Assembly: GCF_004353905.1 (NCBI RefSeq)
Contig: NZ_SMOD01000013.1
Coordinates: 62,001 to 126,000 of the forward strand
Source: Paraburkholderia guartelaensis
GTDB lineage: Bacteria > Pseudomonadota > Gammaproteobacteria > Burkholderiales > Burkholderiaceae
Direction of reading: 5' to 3'
DNA length: 64,000 nucleotides
The notes under the pieces are model-generated. The model was not told the DNA's origin, ran no database searches, and saw only the letters and a program-made list of their open reading frames with translations. The position numbers and the translations under genes were made by a program. Shown in pieces: positions 51,527 to 59,954 of this stretch (position 1 is the first letter of the stretch; every line of letters starts with the position of its first letter).

Positions 51527-51655
51527 CGTTTGGAGCAAGGCGCGGCGGGCTCACGTCTGCCGCGCTGGCTGTAACGCGGGAAACGGCGGACGCACCGGCG
51601 TCGAAGCGATGCAAGACAAGCCCGCGCGCAATCACAACAGATGGAGACAGACAAC

Positions 51656-52981
51656 GTGGCATATACCGATCGTATCGATGGCGGCTACACGGCCCGGCGG
51701 CACAACCGCTGGGTGCAACTCGTTGCCGGCATTCTCTGCATGGGGCTCGTCGCGAACCTGCAGTACGCGTGGACGCTCTTCGTCGTGCCGATGGACGCAC
51801 GGCATCACTGGGGGCAGGCTGCGATCCAGCTCGCCTTTTCGATTTTCATCGTGACGGAAACCTGGCTCGTGCCCGTAGAGGGCTGGCTCGTAGACCGCTT
51901 CGGCCCGCGCCCCGTGGTGATGGGCGGAGCGTGCTGCGTGGCGCTCGGCTGGGTGCTCGACGCGTGGGCGCCCGCGCTGCCGGTGCTTTACGTCGCGGCA
52001 GTCATCTCGGGTATCGGCGCGGGGTGCGTGTACGGCACGTGCGTCGGCACCGCGCTCAAATGGTTTCCGGACCGGCGCGGTCTCGCCGCCGGCATGACGG
52101 CGGCAGGCTTTGGCGCGGGGGCGGCGCTCACGGTCATCCCGATCTCGAACATGATCCAGCAGTCGGGTTATGAGCGCGCATTCGTATTCTTCGGACTCCT
52201 GCAGGGTGCCTGCATCATGTTGCTCGCGCTGGTGATGGTTCGGCCGAAGCCTCCCGCTTACGCGGCGGGCATGAAGCGCATCGTGGCGACGAAGACCGAC
52301 TACACGACGAGGCAAATGGTTCGCGCGCCCGTATTCTGGGTGATGTATGCGATGTTTGTCTGCGTGGCGGCGGGCGGCATTATCGCCACGGCGCAGATTG
52401 GCCCGATCGCGAAGAGCTACGGCTTCGCTTCGATGCCGGTCACGCTCGTCGCGGCGACGCTGCCGCTGCTCACCATGACGCTCTCGATCAACAATCTTTG
52501 CAACGGCTTTACGCGGCCGCTGTGCGGACTCATTTCGGATCGCATCGGCCGCGAGAATACGATGTTCATCACGTTTCTCGGCGAGGGGCTCGCGCTGCTA
52601 GGCTTGCGCGCATTCGGCCACGACCCGTATCTCTTCATGCTGTTCTCGGGGCTCGTGTTCCTGTTCTACGGCGATATCTTTTCGAACTTTCCCGCAACCT
52701 GCGCCGATACGTTCGGAGCGAAATATGCGGCCGGCAATGCGGGCACGCTCTATACCGCGAAGGGGACCGCGGCGATGCTCGTGCCTGTCGCCACGCTGCT
52801 GGCGATCCAAGGCGGCTGGAACATGGTGTTCGACATGGTCGCCTGCGTGGCGATGATGGCGGGGGTGAGCGCAAAGGTGATCTTGCAGCCCATGCGCCGG
52901 CGCTGGATCTTTCAGTCGGGAGAGGAGGCGAGGATTGCCGATTCGGCGTTCGTCCCTTCGCCGCTCGGCTCACATGAGTGA
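51656..52981 (+). CDS. MFS transporter of the oxalate/formate antiporter (OxlT) family
   Basis: A 441-residue inner-membrane carrier with 12 predicted helices. OxlT-like landmarks: NLQYAWTLFVVPMDARHHWG near helix 1, VEGWLVDRFGPRPVVMGG as the MFS loop motif, GIGAGCVYGTCVGTALKWFP in helix 4, and LISDRIGRENTMFITFLGEG between helices 8 and 9. OxlT exchanges oxalate for formate. Placement after oxc-frc-pntAB supports oxalate uptake or exchange. The start is GTG 51656, with GGAGACAGACAAC before it; an in-frame ATG at 51641 lies on the ribosome-binding site itself. A convergent small gene ends 27 bp further on. Confidence 0.85.
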   Translation: MAYTDRIDGGYTARRHNRWVQLVAGILCMGLVANLQYAWTLFVVPMDARHHWGQAAIQLAFSIFIVTETWLVPVEGWLVDRFGPRPVVMGGACCVALGWVLDAWAPALPVLYVAAVISGIGAGCVYGTCVGTALKWFPDRRGLAAGMTAAGFGAGAALTVIPISNMIQQSGYERAFVFFGLLQGACIMLLALVMVRPKPPAYAAGMKRIVATKTDYTTRQMVRAPVFWVMYAMFVCVAAGGIIATAQIGPIAKSYGFASMPVTLVAATLPLLTMTLSINNLCNGFTRPLCGLISDRIGRENTMFITFLGEGLALLGLRAFGHDPYLFMLFSGLVFLFYGDIFSNFPATCADTFGAKYAAGNAGTLYTAKGTAAMLVPVATLLAIQGGWNMVFDMVACVAMMAGVSAKVILQPMRRRWIFQSGEEARIADSAFVPSPLGSHE

Positions 52982-53008
52982 GCGCGCTTGATGCACGCTC
53001 CAGAGGCG

Positions 53009-53314
53009 TTACGGGCGGGCGGTGCGGTCGTGATCGCTATGGGCGGTTGCGGGGCGCAACGCCCGCATCATCCGCGCCGCGCTCTGTAGTCTTGCGCGCA
53101 CGCGCGAGCGACGAACGCGCCGCGTATCGATGCGGGCCTGATCACGACGCGGGTCCGTTTCGGCGGCCCGCTCGTTTTCGAGCCCGAGATGGGCATAGCG
53201 GCCGTCGCTCGCGCTCTTGTCGAGCCAGTGCTCGGGCAGCCGGGTTGCGATCAGCCAGGTCGCAGCGGCACCAAAGCTGACGGCGACAACCGCTGCGACG
53301 ACAACGAATTCCAT
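53009..53314 (-). CDS. Small membrane-anchored protein of unknown function
   Basis: A 101-residue protein. It starts MEFVVVAAVVAVSFGAAATW, a single N-terminal membrane segment, and continues with a basic, Arg-rich cytoplasmic or periplasmic tail (DTRRVRRSRVRARLQSAARM). No family recognised. GAGGAAGACCGA precedes ATG 53314; the longer frame to 53422 overlaps the terminator region. It lies between oxlT and the tRNA genes. Confidence 0.55.
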   Translation of the reverse strand: MEFVVVAAVVAVSFGAAATWLIATRLPEHWLDKSASDGRYAHLGLENERAAETDPRRDQARIDTRRVRRSRVRARLQSAARMMRALRPATAHSDHDRTARP

Positions 53315-53430
53315 TCGGTCTTCCTCAATCGACTTGTCATGGGTTTGCACGCACGCGCCGTGCCGTGTGGCAATGTATACCATGAAACATAACGAAGCGA
53401 AGCGGGCGGATACAGACCGCAAAACAAAAA

Positions 53431-53450
53431 AGCCCGCAAATTTGCGGGCT
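53431..53450. terminator. Terminator after the first tRNA-Leu
   Basis: AGCCCGCAAA and TTTGCGGGCT are perfect complements, flanked by A/T runs on both sides (AAAACAAAAA, TTTTTCG). On the minus strand it ends the tRNA-Leu transcript. Confidence 0.9.
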
Positions 53451-53494
53451 TTTTCGATGAATCCTGTGTGCTGCTAGTTCTGCTTGATGAGACG

Positions 53495-53581
53495 TGGTGC
53501 CCAGGAGAGGACTCGAACCTCCACAGTGTTGCCACCGCTAGGACCTGAACCTAGTGCGTCTACCAATTCCGCCACCTGGGC
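53495..53581 (-). tRNA. tRNA-Leu (anticodon CAG)
   Basis: An 87-nt tRNA on the minus strand, 5' GCCCAGG at 53581 and encoded CCA at 53497-53495. The acceptor stem is GCCCAGG/CCTGGGC, the D-arm GGCGGAATTGG, the anticodon stem-loop CTAGG-TTCAGGT-CCTAG with CAG, a long variable arm typical of tRNA-Leu, and the T-loop GGTTCGAGTCC. It decodes CUG, the commonest leucine codon in high-GC genomes. Confidence 0.96.
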
Positions 53582-53602
53582 ACGTCTTCAAGCTAGAAGG
53601 AA

Positions 53603-53631
53603 ATTATGACGCGATTTCGCGTGCCCGTCAA
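53603..53631 (-). promoter_or_regulatory. Promoter of the first tRNA-Leu
   Basis: On the minus strand, TTGACG (53631-53626), 17 bp, CATAAT (53608-53603), about 20 bp before the tRNA. Confidence 0.75.
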
Positions 53632-53725
53632 TAGATCTTTTCAAAAAATCTTCATCCAGGGAACGCGGCTGCTGCGTTTTGCGCGATAGCAGGGCAGATG
53701 TACTCGTTGCTGCGCCGAAAATGAC

Positions 53726-53750
53726 AAAGGCCGGCATGAAGCCGGCCTTT
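53726..53750. terminator. Terminator after the second tRNA-Leu
   Basis: AAAGGCCGGC (53726-53735) pairs with GCCGGCCTTT (53741-53750). It lies directly after the 3' end of the second tRNA on the minus strand. Confidence 0.88.
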
Positions 53751-53756
53751 TGAATC

Positions 53757-53843
53757 TGGTGCCCAAGAGAGGACTCGAACCTCCACAGTGTTGCCACCGC
53801 CAGGACCTGAACCTGGTGCGTCTACCAATTCCGCCACCTGGGC
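53757..53843 (-). tRNA. tRNA-Leu (anticodon CAG), second copy
   Basis: An 87-nt near-copy of the previous tRNA, 5' end at 53843 and encoded CCA at 53759-53757. The anticodon stem is CCAGG/CCTGG instead of CTAGG/CCTAG, a paired compensatory difference, and one acceptor pair is G-U. Anticodon loop TTCAGGT, anticodon CAG. Everything else, including the variable arm, is the same. Confidence 0.96.
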
Positions 53844-53887
53844 AAGGTGTCGTTTGCTATACAACGTGTTGTGCAGCAAAGACCGAA

Positions 53888-53915
53888 ATTATAGCGGGAT
53901 CAGAGTGACTGTCAA
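53888..53915 (-). promoter_or_regulatory. Consensus promoter of the second tRNA-Leu
   Basis: On the minus strand, TTGACA (53915-53910), 16 bp, TATAAT (53893-53888): both hexamers are perfect consensus, as is usual for stable RNA genes. Confidence 0.88.
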
Positions 53916-54237
53916 GCGTTTTGTGGAGGGCGAGAAAACGCGGTTGCGCAAGCGTTGCAGAGCGCGTCGAGCAGCCGTCTCGTCGCGCCGCAAGGCCGCT
54001 CCCACGGCTCGTAGGGTGCGATGCGGGTGTTAGAATGCCTCGCAGAAGTTCCGCCGGAAACGTACGTGGTTCAGGGTGTTGCGTGCAGCGTGGCGCACGC
54101 AGTGCGAGCGGCCAGGCAATTCACGTACGGGCCGGCAGATTGCAGCACTCGAAGACCGGGCGCAGCTCGAATGTCACGCACATTCAGGCCGCGCGAAATC
54201 CGACGTCCACGCAACGAGAACAACCATCGACAAGCCC
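53916..54237. other. Interval upstream of rnr
   Basis: About 320 bp without a gene. A -10-like TAGAAT occurs near 54031, with no good -35. The rnr frame is open through its right half, but those codons do not resemble RNase R. Confidence 0.4.
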
Positions 54238-56700
54238 TTGAGCAAATATCCGTACCCGATTCCCAGCCGCGAAGAGATTCTCGGCGTGCTGCGAACCAGC
54301 GACTCGCCGTGCACCGCGAACGATATCGCCGAGGCGCTCGCCATCAAGCGCCAGGAGCGTGAAGGGTTCTTCAGGCGGCTCGCCGCCATGGAGCGCGACG
54401 GGCAGATCCGGCTCGACCCGCGCGGCCACTACCAGCTTGCCCATCCTTCGAATTTCGTCGCAGGGCGCGTGCAGGGGCATCGCGACGGCTACGGCTTCCT
54501 CGTGCGCGACGACGGGCAGGACGATCTGTTCCTGCCGCAAGGCGAAATGCAGAAGGTCATGCACAACGACCGCGTGCTCGCGCGCATCGTCGGCTATGAC
54601 CGGCGCGGGCGGCCGGAAGGGCATATCGTCGAAGTCACCGACCGTGCGAACCGCAGTGTCATCGGGCGCCTGCTCAACGAGAACGGCGCGCTGATCGTCG
54701 CGCCGGAAGACAAGCGCATCGGCCACGATATCCTCGTCACGCAGAATCCGAAGAAGGCCAAGGTCGGCCAGGTCGTGGTCGTCGAACTCACCGATTTCCC
54801 CAGCCGCCACTCGCAGCCGCTCGGCCGGGTGATGGAAGTGCTCGGCGACATCGACGACCCGGGCATGGAGATCGAGATCGCCGTGCGCAAGTACGGCGTC
54901 CCGCACGAGTTCAGCAAGCCCGCGCTCGACGAAGCCGCGAAGCTGCCCGACGCCGTGCGTCCCACGGACATTCGTTATCGCGTGGACTTGCGCGACGTGC
55001 CGCTCGTCACCATCGACGGCGAAGATGCGCGTGACTTCGACGACGCCGTGTATTGCGAGCCGATGCAGGTCGGCAAGGGCGAGGGCTTCCGCCTGATCGT
55101 CGCCATCGCCGACGTCTCGCATTACGTGCTGCCGGGCGGCGGCCTCGGTGTGGACGCCATCGAGCGCAGCACGTCGGTGTACTTCCCGCGCCGCGTGATT
55201 CCGATGCTGCCCGAGAAGCTCTCGAACGGGCTCTGTTCGCTCAATCCGCATGTCGACCGCTGTGTGCTCGTGTGCGACATGGTGATCACCGCGCGCGGCG
55301 AGATCAAGGCGTACCAGTTCTATCCGGGCGTCATGCACTCGGCGGCGCGGCTCACGTATACCGAAGTCGCGGCGGTGCTCACCAACACCAAGGGCCCCGA
55401 GGCGACGCGCCGCGCGGCACTGTTGCCGCAGCTGCAGAATCTCTATGGCGTGTACAAGTCGCTGTTCGCCGCGCGCCAGAAGCGTGGCGCAATCGATTTC
55501 GACACGACCGAGACGTATATCGTCTGCAATGCGCAAGGCAAGATCGAGCAGATCGTGCCGCGCCAGCGCAACGATGCGCACAAGCTGATCGAAGAGTGCA
55601 TGCTCGCGGCCAACGTATGCGCGGCGGACTTCATGAAGCGCCACAAGCACCCGGGCCTGTACCGCGTGCACGCGGGGCCAACCGCCGAAAAGCTCGAAAA
55701 CCTGCGCACCTTCCTGCGTGGCATGGGCCTTTCGCTCGGCGGCGGCGACACGCCGCACGCGAGCGACTACGCCGCGCTGATGGCGCATATCCGCGACCGG
55801 CCCGACGCGCAGATGCTGCAGACCATGCTGCTGCGCTCGATGCAGCAAGCTGTGTACAGCCCGGACAATATCGGTCACTTCGGTCTTGCCTACGAGGCGT
55901 ACGCGCACTTCACGAGCCCGATTCGCCGCTATCCCGACCTGCTCACGCACCGCGCGATCTACGCGATCCTGCAGGGCAAGAAGTATCAGCCGCAGGCGCC
56001 TGAGGGCGTCGAGCTCAATACCGCGCTCTCGCCGCGCGCCCGCGCGCTGCAGGCCGAGGACGAGGAAAAGCGCGGCAAGCGCGCCCGGGGTGCCAACACG
56101 GCGATCTGGGAAGAGCTGGGTCTGCACTGCTCGGCGAACGAGCGCCGCGCCGACGAAGCCTCGCGCGACGTCGAGGCCTGGCTCAAGTGCTACTTCATGC
56201 GCGACAAGCTCGGCGAGGAGTACGGCGGGATGGTGAGCGGCGTGACGTCGTTCGGCATTTTCGTGCAGCTCGACGCGCTCTTCATCGAAGGTCTCGTGCA
56301 CGTGACGGAACTGGGCTCGGATTACTTCCAGTACGACGAGATCAAGAACGAACTGCGTGGCGAGCGCACGGGCATTCGCTATCGTCTGTCGGACCGCGTG
56401 CGCGTGCAGGTGAGTCGCGTGGATCTCGACGCGCGCAAGATCGATTTCCGCCTCGTGCGCGATACGCCTGTGAAGCCGGGCGGCAACCGGCCGATGCCGG
56501 TTGACAAGGGCGGCATGGAAGGTGGACCGCGCGTGCGCGCGTTGCCGGGCGGCGACATGGCGCGCCAGAAGAAAGCCGCGCCGGCGCCTAGCGTCGCAGT
56601 GAAGGAGGCGCGCGCGGCGCGCGGCGCCGCCAAGACCGCGAAAAAGCGCTCGGCCGTGAAGCCGACGCCCAAGAAGCAGGCGGCGCGCAAGAAGCGCTGA
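54238..56700 (+). CDS. rnr: Ribonuclease R
   Basis: RNase R is a 3' to 5' exoribonuclease that degrades structured RNA, including rRNA fragments and mRNA in trans-translation. The 820 residues comprise an N-terminal winged helix (SREEILGVLRTSDSPCTAND), two cold-shock domains (about 80-240), and the RNB catalytic domain with DGEDARDFDDAVYCE metal-binding aspartates. RNB also holds YAHFTSPIRRYPDLLTHRAI. An S1 domain (GMVSGVTSFGIFVQLDALFI) and a Lys/Ala-rich tail (about 755-820) follow. The start is TTG 54238, giving the conserved N-terminus SKYPYPIPSREEIL; the frame is open 54 codons upstream with no family match. rlmB follows, as in other beta-proteobacteria. Confidence 0.94.
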   Translation: MSKYPYPIPSREEILGVLRTSDSPCTANDIAEALAIKRQEREGFFRRLAAMERDGQIRLDPRGHYQLAHPSNFVAGRVQGHRDGYGFLVRDDGQDDLFLPQGEMQKVMHNDRVLARIVGYDRRGRPEGHIVEVTDRANRSVIGRLLNENGALIVAPEDKRIGHDILVTQNPKKAKVGQVVVVELTDFPSRHSQPLGRVMEVLGDIDDPGMEIEIAVRKYGVPHEFSKPALDEAAKLPDAVRPTDIRYRVDLRDVPLVTIDGEDARDFDDAVYCEPMQVGKGEGFRLIVAIADVSHYVLPGGGLGVDAIERSTSVYFPRRVIPMLPEKLSNGLCSLNPHVDRCVLVCDMVITARGEIKAYQFYPGVMHSAARLTYTEVAAVLTNTKGPEATRRAALLPQLQNLYGVYKSLFAARQKRGAIDFDTTETYIVCNAQGKIEQIVPRQRNDAHKLIEECMLAANVCAADFMKRHKHPGLYRVHAGPTAEKLENLRTFLRGMGLSLGGGDTPHASDYAALMAHIRDRPDAQMLQTMLLRSMQQAVYSPDNIGHFGLAYEAYAHFTSPIRRYPDLLTHRAIYAILQGKKYQPQAPEGVELNTALSPRARALQAEDEEKRGKRARGANTAIWEELGLHCSANERRADEASRDVEAWLKCYFMRDKLGEEYGGMVSGVTSFGIFVQLDALFIEGLVHVTELGSDYFQYDEIKNELRGERTGIRYRLSDRVRVQVSRVDLDARKIDFRLVRDTPVKPGGNRPMPVDKGGMEGGPRVRALPGGDMARQKKAAPAPSVAVKEARAARGAAKTAKKRSAVKPTPKKQAARKKR

Positions 56701-56746
56701 GCACCTGCATGCGGAGCGCCAACGTGCTCCGCAGCCGTTTCATTAT

Positions 56747-56781
56747 CCGGGCCGCGCCACTGTGCGCGCGCCCGGTTTTTT
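56747..56781 (+). terminator. Terminator after rnr
   Basis: CCGGGC (56747-56752) with CGCGC pairs opposite GCGCG and GCCCGG (56770-56775), then six T (56776-56781). It separates rnr from rlmB. Confidence 0.75.
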
Positions 56782-56917
56782 CACTTGCAAGCCGCGTCTG
56801 GTGTTTCCACATGGGCGCGGCTTGCATACGCCGGACCGCACGACGCGGCCGGCTGACTATCGTTGCCGGCGGCGCTGTGTCTGCGCCGCAAAACGTTCAT
56901 CAGGGGTTGTCTCAGTC

Positions 56918-57661
56918 ATGTCACGTCTCAAGGTTCTTTACGGGTTTCATGCGGTGACCGCACGCTTGCGGCACGACGCGTCCACGGTCGAGGATGTCTA
57001 CTACGATCCGACGCGCCGCGACCGCCGCATGCAGGACTTCCTGCACGCCGCGAAGGAAGCCGGCGCGCGCGTGATCGCAGCCGACGAAACGCGCCTCTGG
57101 GGTCTTGCGCACACGGAGCGGCACCAGGGCGTGGTGGCCCGCGTGCACGATCTGGCGCTCGCGCAGAACCTCGCTGAGCTGCTCGACGGCATCCAGGGCT
57201 CGCCGCTCCTGCTCGTGCTCGACGGCGTGACTGATCCGCACAATCTCGGCGCGTGCCTGCGCGTGGCCGACGCGGCCGGCGCACACGCGGTGATCGCCCC
57301 GCGCGACCGCGCCGTCGGTCTGAACGCCACGGCCGCGAAAGTGGCGAGCGGCGCGGCGGACACCGTGCCCTATATCACCGTGACCAATCTCGCGCGTGCG
57401 CTGCGCGAACTCAAGGACGCGGGCGTATGGGTGGTGGGCACCGCCGGCGACGCGAGCGCGAACCTCTACCAGACCAAGCTCGACGGTCCTGTCGCGCTCG
57501 TGCTGGGCGCCGAAGGCGAGGGCATGCGCCGCCTCACGCGCGAAACCTGCGACGAAGTCATGCAGATTCCGATGGCGGGCACGGTCGAGAGCCTGAACGT
57601 TTCCGTCGCTTCGGGTGTTTGCCTGTTCGAAGCGGTGCGCCAACGCTCGGTCGCACGCTGA
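56918..57661 (+). CDS. rlmB: 23S rRNA (guanosine-2'-O-)-methyltransferase RlmB
   Basis: RlmB methylates the ribose of G2251 in 23S rRNA. The 247 residues start MSRLKVLYGFHAVTARLRHD, the family N-terminal substrate-binding domain. The SpoU (TrmH) knot follows: motif 1 DGVTDPHNLGACLRVADAAG, motif 2 ALVLGAEGEGMRRLTRETCD, motif 3 IPMAGTVESLNVSVASGVCL. The conserved Arg, Glu and Asn of these motifs are present. An in-frame ATG at 56762 would add 52 Arg-rich residues without family support. It lies after rnr on the same strand, with a terminator between. Confidence 0.94.
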   Translation: MSRLKVLYGFHAVTARLRHDASTVEDVYYDPTRRDRRMQDFLHAAKEAGARVIAADETRLWGLAHTERHQGVVARVHDLALAQNLAELLDGIQGSPLLLVLDGVTDPHNLGACLRVADAAGAHAVIAPRDRAVGLNATAAKVASGAADTVPYITVTNLARALRELKDAGVWVVGTAGDASANLYQTKLDGPVALVLGAEGEGMRRLTRETCDEVMQIPMAGTVESLNVSVASGVCLFEAVRQRSVAR

Positions 57662-57675
57662 TTGCCTGCTGACCG

Positions 57676-57708
57676 CCCGCAGGATCACGCATTTCGCGGT
57701 CCTGCGGG
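57676..57708 (+). other. Hairpin between rlmB and rpiA
   Basis: CCCGCAGGA (57676-57684) and TCCTGCGGG (57700-57708) are exact complements. No T-run follows, so termination is doubtful. Confidence 0.5.
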
Positions 57709-57784
57709 ATGCGGGCAGCCCGCGCCCGCATCTCCGGTAAACTATGCGTATTCCGCGTTTTTCTCCTCCTCGGGCTGTACTCCC

Positions 57785-58480
57785 ATGACTCAAGACGAAC
57801 TCAAGCAACTGGTCGGCCAGGCCGCCGCCGACTATGTCAATTCGAACGTGCCGGAAGGCGCCGTAGTCGGCGTCGGCACGGGCTCCACCGCGAACTGTTT
57901 CATCGACGCGCTGGCGGCGAGCAAAAGCCGCTACCGCGGCGCCGTGTCGAGCTCGGTCGCGACCACCGCGCGCCTCGAAGCGCACGGCTTCAAGATTTTC
58001 GACCTCAACGAGATCGAATCGCTGCCCGTGTACGTGGACGGCGCCGATGAAATCGACGGCACCGGCGCCATGATCAAGGGCGGCGGCGGCGCGCTCACGC
58101 GCGAGAAGATCGTCGCGTCGGTGTCGGACGTGTTCGTCTGCATCGCCGATGCGAGCAAGCGCGTCGACGTGCTCGGCCAGTTCCCGCTGCCCATCGAAGT
58201 CGTGCCGATGGCGCGCACGGCCATTGGCCGCCGCGTGACGGCGCTCGGCGGCGTGCCGGTACTGCGCGTGCAAAAAGACGGCTCGCCCTTTATCACCGAC
58301 AACGGCAACGAGATTCTCGACGTGAAGGGCCTGCGCATCAGCGACCCGCGCACGCTCGAGGCGCATGTCAACGCATGGCCGGGCGTGGTGACGGTGGGTC
58401 TGTTCGCCACACGCGGCGCGGACTTCTGCCTGCTCGGCGGTGAAAACGGCGTCGAGCGCATCGATTACCGCAAGGCCTGA
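57785..58480 (+). CDS. rpiA: Ribose-5-phosphate isomerase A
   Basis: RpiA interconverts ribose-5-phosphate and ribulose-5-phosphate in the pentose phosphate pathway. The 231 residues show VGVGTGSTANCFIDAL (phosphate loop), VDGADEIDGTGAMIKGGGGA (catalytic Asp and Lys) and ALTREKIVASVSD. GVVTVGLFATRGADFCLLG lies near the C-terminus. ATG 57785 gives the standard start MTQDELKQLVGQAAADYV; the frame is open 41 codons further upstream through the hairpin at 57676 but without match. No gene follows for about 800 bp. Confidence 0.95.
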   Translation: MTQDELKQLVGQAAADYVNSNVPEGAVVGVGTGSTANCFIDALAASKSRYRGAVSSSVATTARLEAHGFKIFDLNEIESLPVYVDGADEIDGTGAMIKGGGGALTREKIVASVSDVFVCIADASKRVDVLGQFPLPIEVVPMARTAIGRRVTALGGVPVLRVQKDGSPFITDNGNEILDVKGLRISDPRTLEAHVNAWPGVVTVGLFATRGADFCLLGGENGVERIDYRKA

Positions 58481-59289
58481 GCGGCCTCGCGCGAGCGGCG
58501 CGTGCAACAGGCTTGCGCCTGATTGCCTGTGCGCTGCCGCTCTTTTTTCCGGCAGGCCTGCGTGGCCTGCCGAACCGAACGTCGCGATTAATCATTAAAA
58601 GAACGCGATTTTCCGGATCTGGTTGTCCGCGCATCTATCTGAAACTTCAATTTGCCCTTCAATTATCTTTGAAAGGGAATCTCCGAAATCAAGACGTTCG
58701 CAATTCGCTACGTTGAGAACCGCACACAAAAATGCGAATGACGTAGCAATAGTCTGACTGTCTGAGATATAAATTCACCGTCCGGCGACGTTATGCAAGC
58801 AGTTCGCTAAAAGAGACGTCGAAGCGACCGGGCAGGGGAAGGGCGGCGCGCGAAAATGCGCGGCGGCCCAAGGGTTTCGGTCAGGCGGTGCGTAGAGAGT
58901 TGCTGGCGTACGCTGCGTGGTGCACGGGGAAATAATGACAACAGCAGGTGTTGGACGATTTGTGTCGGACTACTATTCAATTCGGCCCGCCAAAAGCACA
59001 GGATTTTACGGGGCATTCCTTTCTGTTCTCCGGATTTTCAATTCTGCATGATCGCCTGATTTACGCGAATGCGTAAAGCTTAAGGGTGTTCTGCGCGCGA
59101 ATCTAATCTGGTAACTCCATTAAACGGTCTTCCCGGTATCGGGATGGTCCGTGGGGATATTCGCGTGTTTTAAATGCAGCGATTTTATCGGCATTGCAAT
59201 TGAAGTCGTGTTAAATGCGCCCGCGCTATCAGGGGGAGTGCGCGCGCATTCATCCAACGTTCCCCTGCTTTATCAGGAAGACCACAATC
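58481..59289. other. Long AT-rich gene-free region before the secreted protein gene
   Basis: About 800 bp with lower GC than the surroundings (for example ATTAATCATTAAAAG and GAGATATAAATTCACC). A hairpin CGGCAGGCC/GGCCTGCCG lies at 58552-58570 with no T-run after it. The imperfect repeat CCCTTCAA/TTTGAAAGGG occurs near 58655-58677. It may hold a long untranslated leader or a small RNA, but I could not define either. Confidence 0.45.
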
Positions 59290-59883
59290 ATGAAGAAGAT
59301 TCAGGCCATTTCGCTCGCCGCCATGCTCTCTTTCGCTTCGGCTGCCGCATTCGCAGGCGGTGCCGGCGGTATGGGCGCGCCGTCGTCCTCCACCACGTCG
59401 GCGGTGGGCGCAGCGGGCGTCGGCTTTGGCGCTACGGCACTGACGTCGAACTCGACCTCGTCGGTCAACGGCAGCTTCACGTCGGCGCTGACGGTGCCGG
59501 GCCATATCGACGCTACGGTGTCGCAAGGCAACCAGTCGTTCTCGAACGCGAGCCTCACGTTCGGCTCGAGCTACACGACGCAAAACGGCAACTCGCAGAC
59601 CTACGGCCAGACGGCTAACGGCAACGTCGGCCAGACCGGCACGACGACCACGAACCAGAATTCGTCGACGCTCGGCTTCACGAGCGCCACGCAGTCGGGT
59701 TCGCAGAACTTCAACTCGTCGGTGATCAACACGTCGTTCAACGGTTCGAGCGGCAGCTACGGCGGCTCGGGCTTCACGTCGAACGCGACGGCGAACGGCA
59801 CCGGCACGGCCAATGCCGATGGCGGCGTCGGCATCGTCGCAGCGGGCGGTTCGGGTTCGCTCACGGGCGGCATGCACTGGTAA
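59290..59883 (+). CDS. Secreted Ser/Thr/Asn/Gly-rich protein of unknown function
   Basis: A 197-residue exported protein. The signal peptide MKKIQAISLAAMLSFASAAA is cleaved near AFAG. The mature part contains no cysteine and is about two-thirds Ser, Thr, Gly, Asn, Gln and Ala: GNSQTYGQTANGNVGQTGTT, NQNSSTLGFTSATQSGSQNF. It is loosely repetitive and resembles fibre- or amyloid-forming surface proteins in composition only. Low in charge. There is no match to a family I know. A good ribosome-binding site is not obvious upstream. The next gene, 71 bp on, also encodes an exported protein, and the two probably form a pair. Confidence 0.75.
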   Translation: MKKIQAISLAAMLSFASAAAFAGGAGGMGAPSSSTTSAVGAAGVGFGATALTSNSTSSVNGSFTSALTVPGHIDATVSQGNQSFSNASLTFGSSYTTQNGNSQTYGQTANGNVGQTGTTTTNQNSSTLGFTSATQSGSQNFNSSVINTSFNGSSGSYGGSGFTSNATANGTGTANADGGVGIVAAGGSGSLTGGMHW

Positions 59884-59914
59884 TCCGAACGGGTCAGCCG
59901 TTCACTAGCGCGTC

Positions 59915-59939
59915 GGAGAGGGGGCGATGTCCCCTTTCC
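59915..59939 (+). other. Hairpin between the two secreted-protein genes
   Basis: GGAGAGGGG (59915-59923) pairs with CCCCTTTCC (59931-59939), one G-U. It sits just before the ribosome-binding site (ACGGAGAGAAG) of the second gene and could lower its expression relative to the first. Confidence 0.55.
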
Positions 59940-59954
59940 GTTACGGAGAGAAGA

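Noticed and set aside
48830..51538. A 902-codon minus-strand frame opposite pntAB
   Set aside because: Shadow of high-GC coding on the other strand.
58552..58570. Terminator of rpiA at the GGCAGGCC hairpin
   Set aside because: The T-run lies before the hairpin on the plus strand, not after it.
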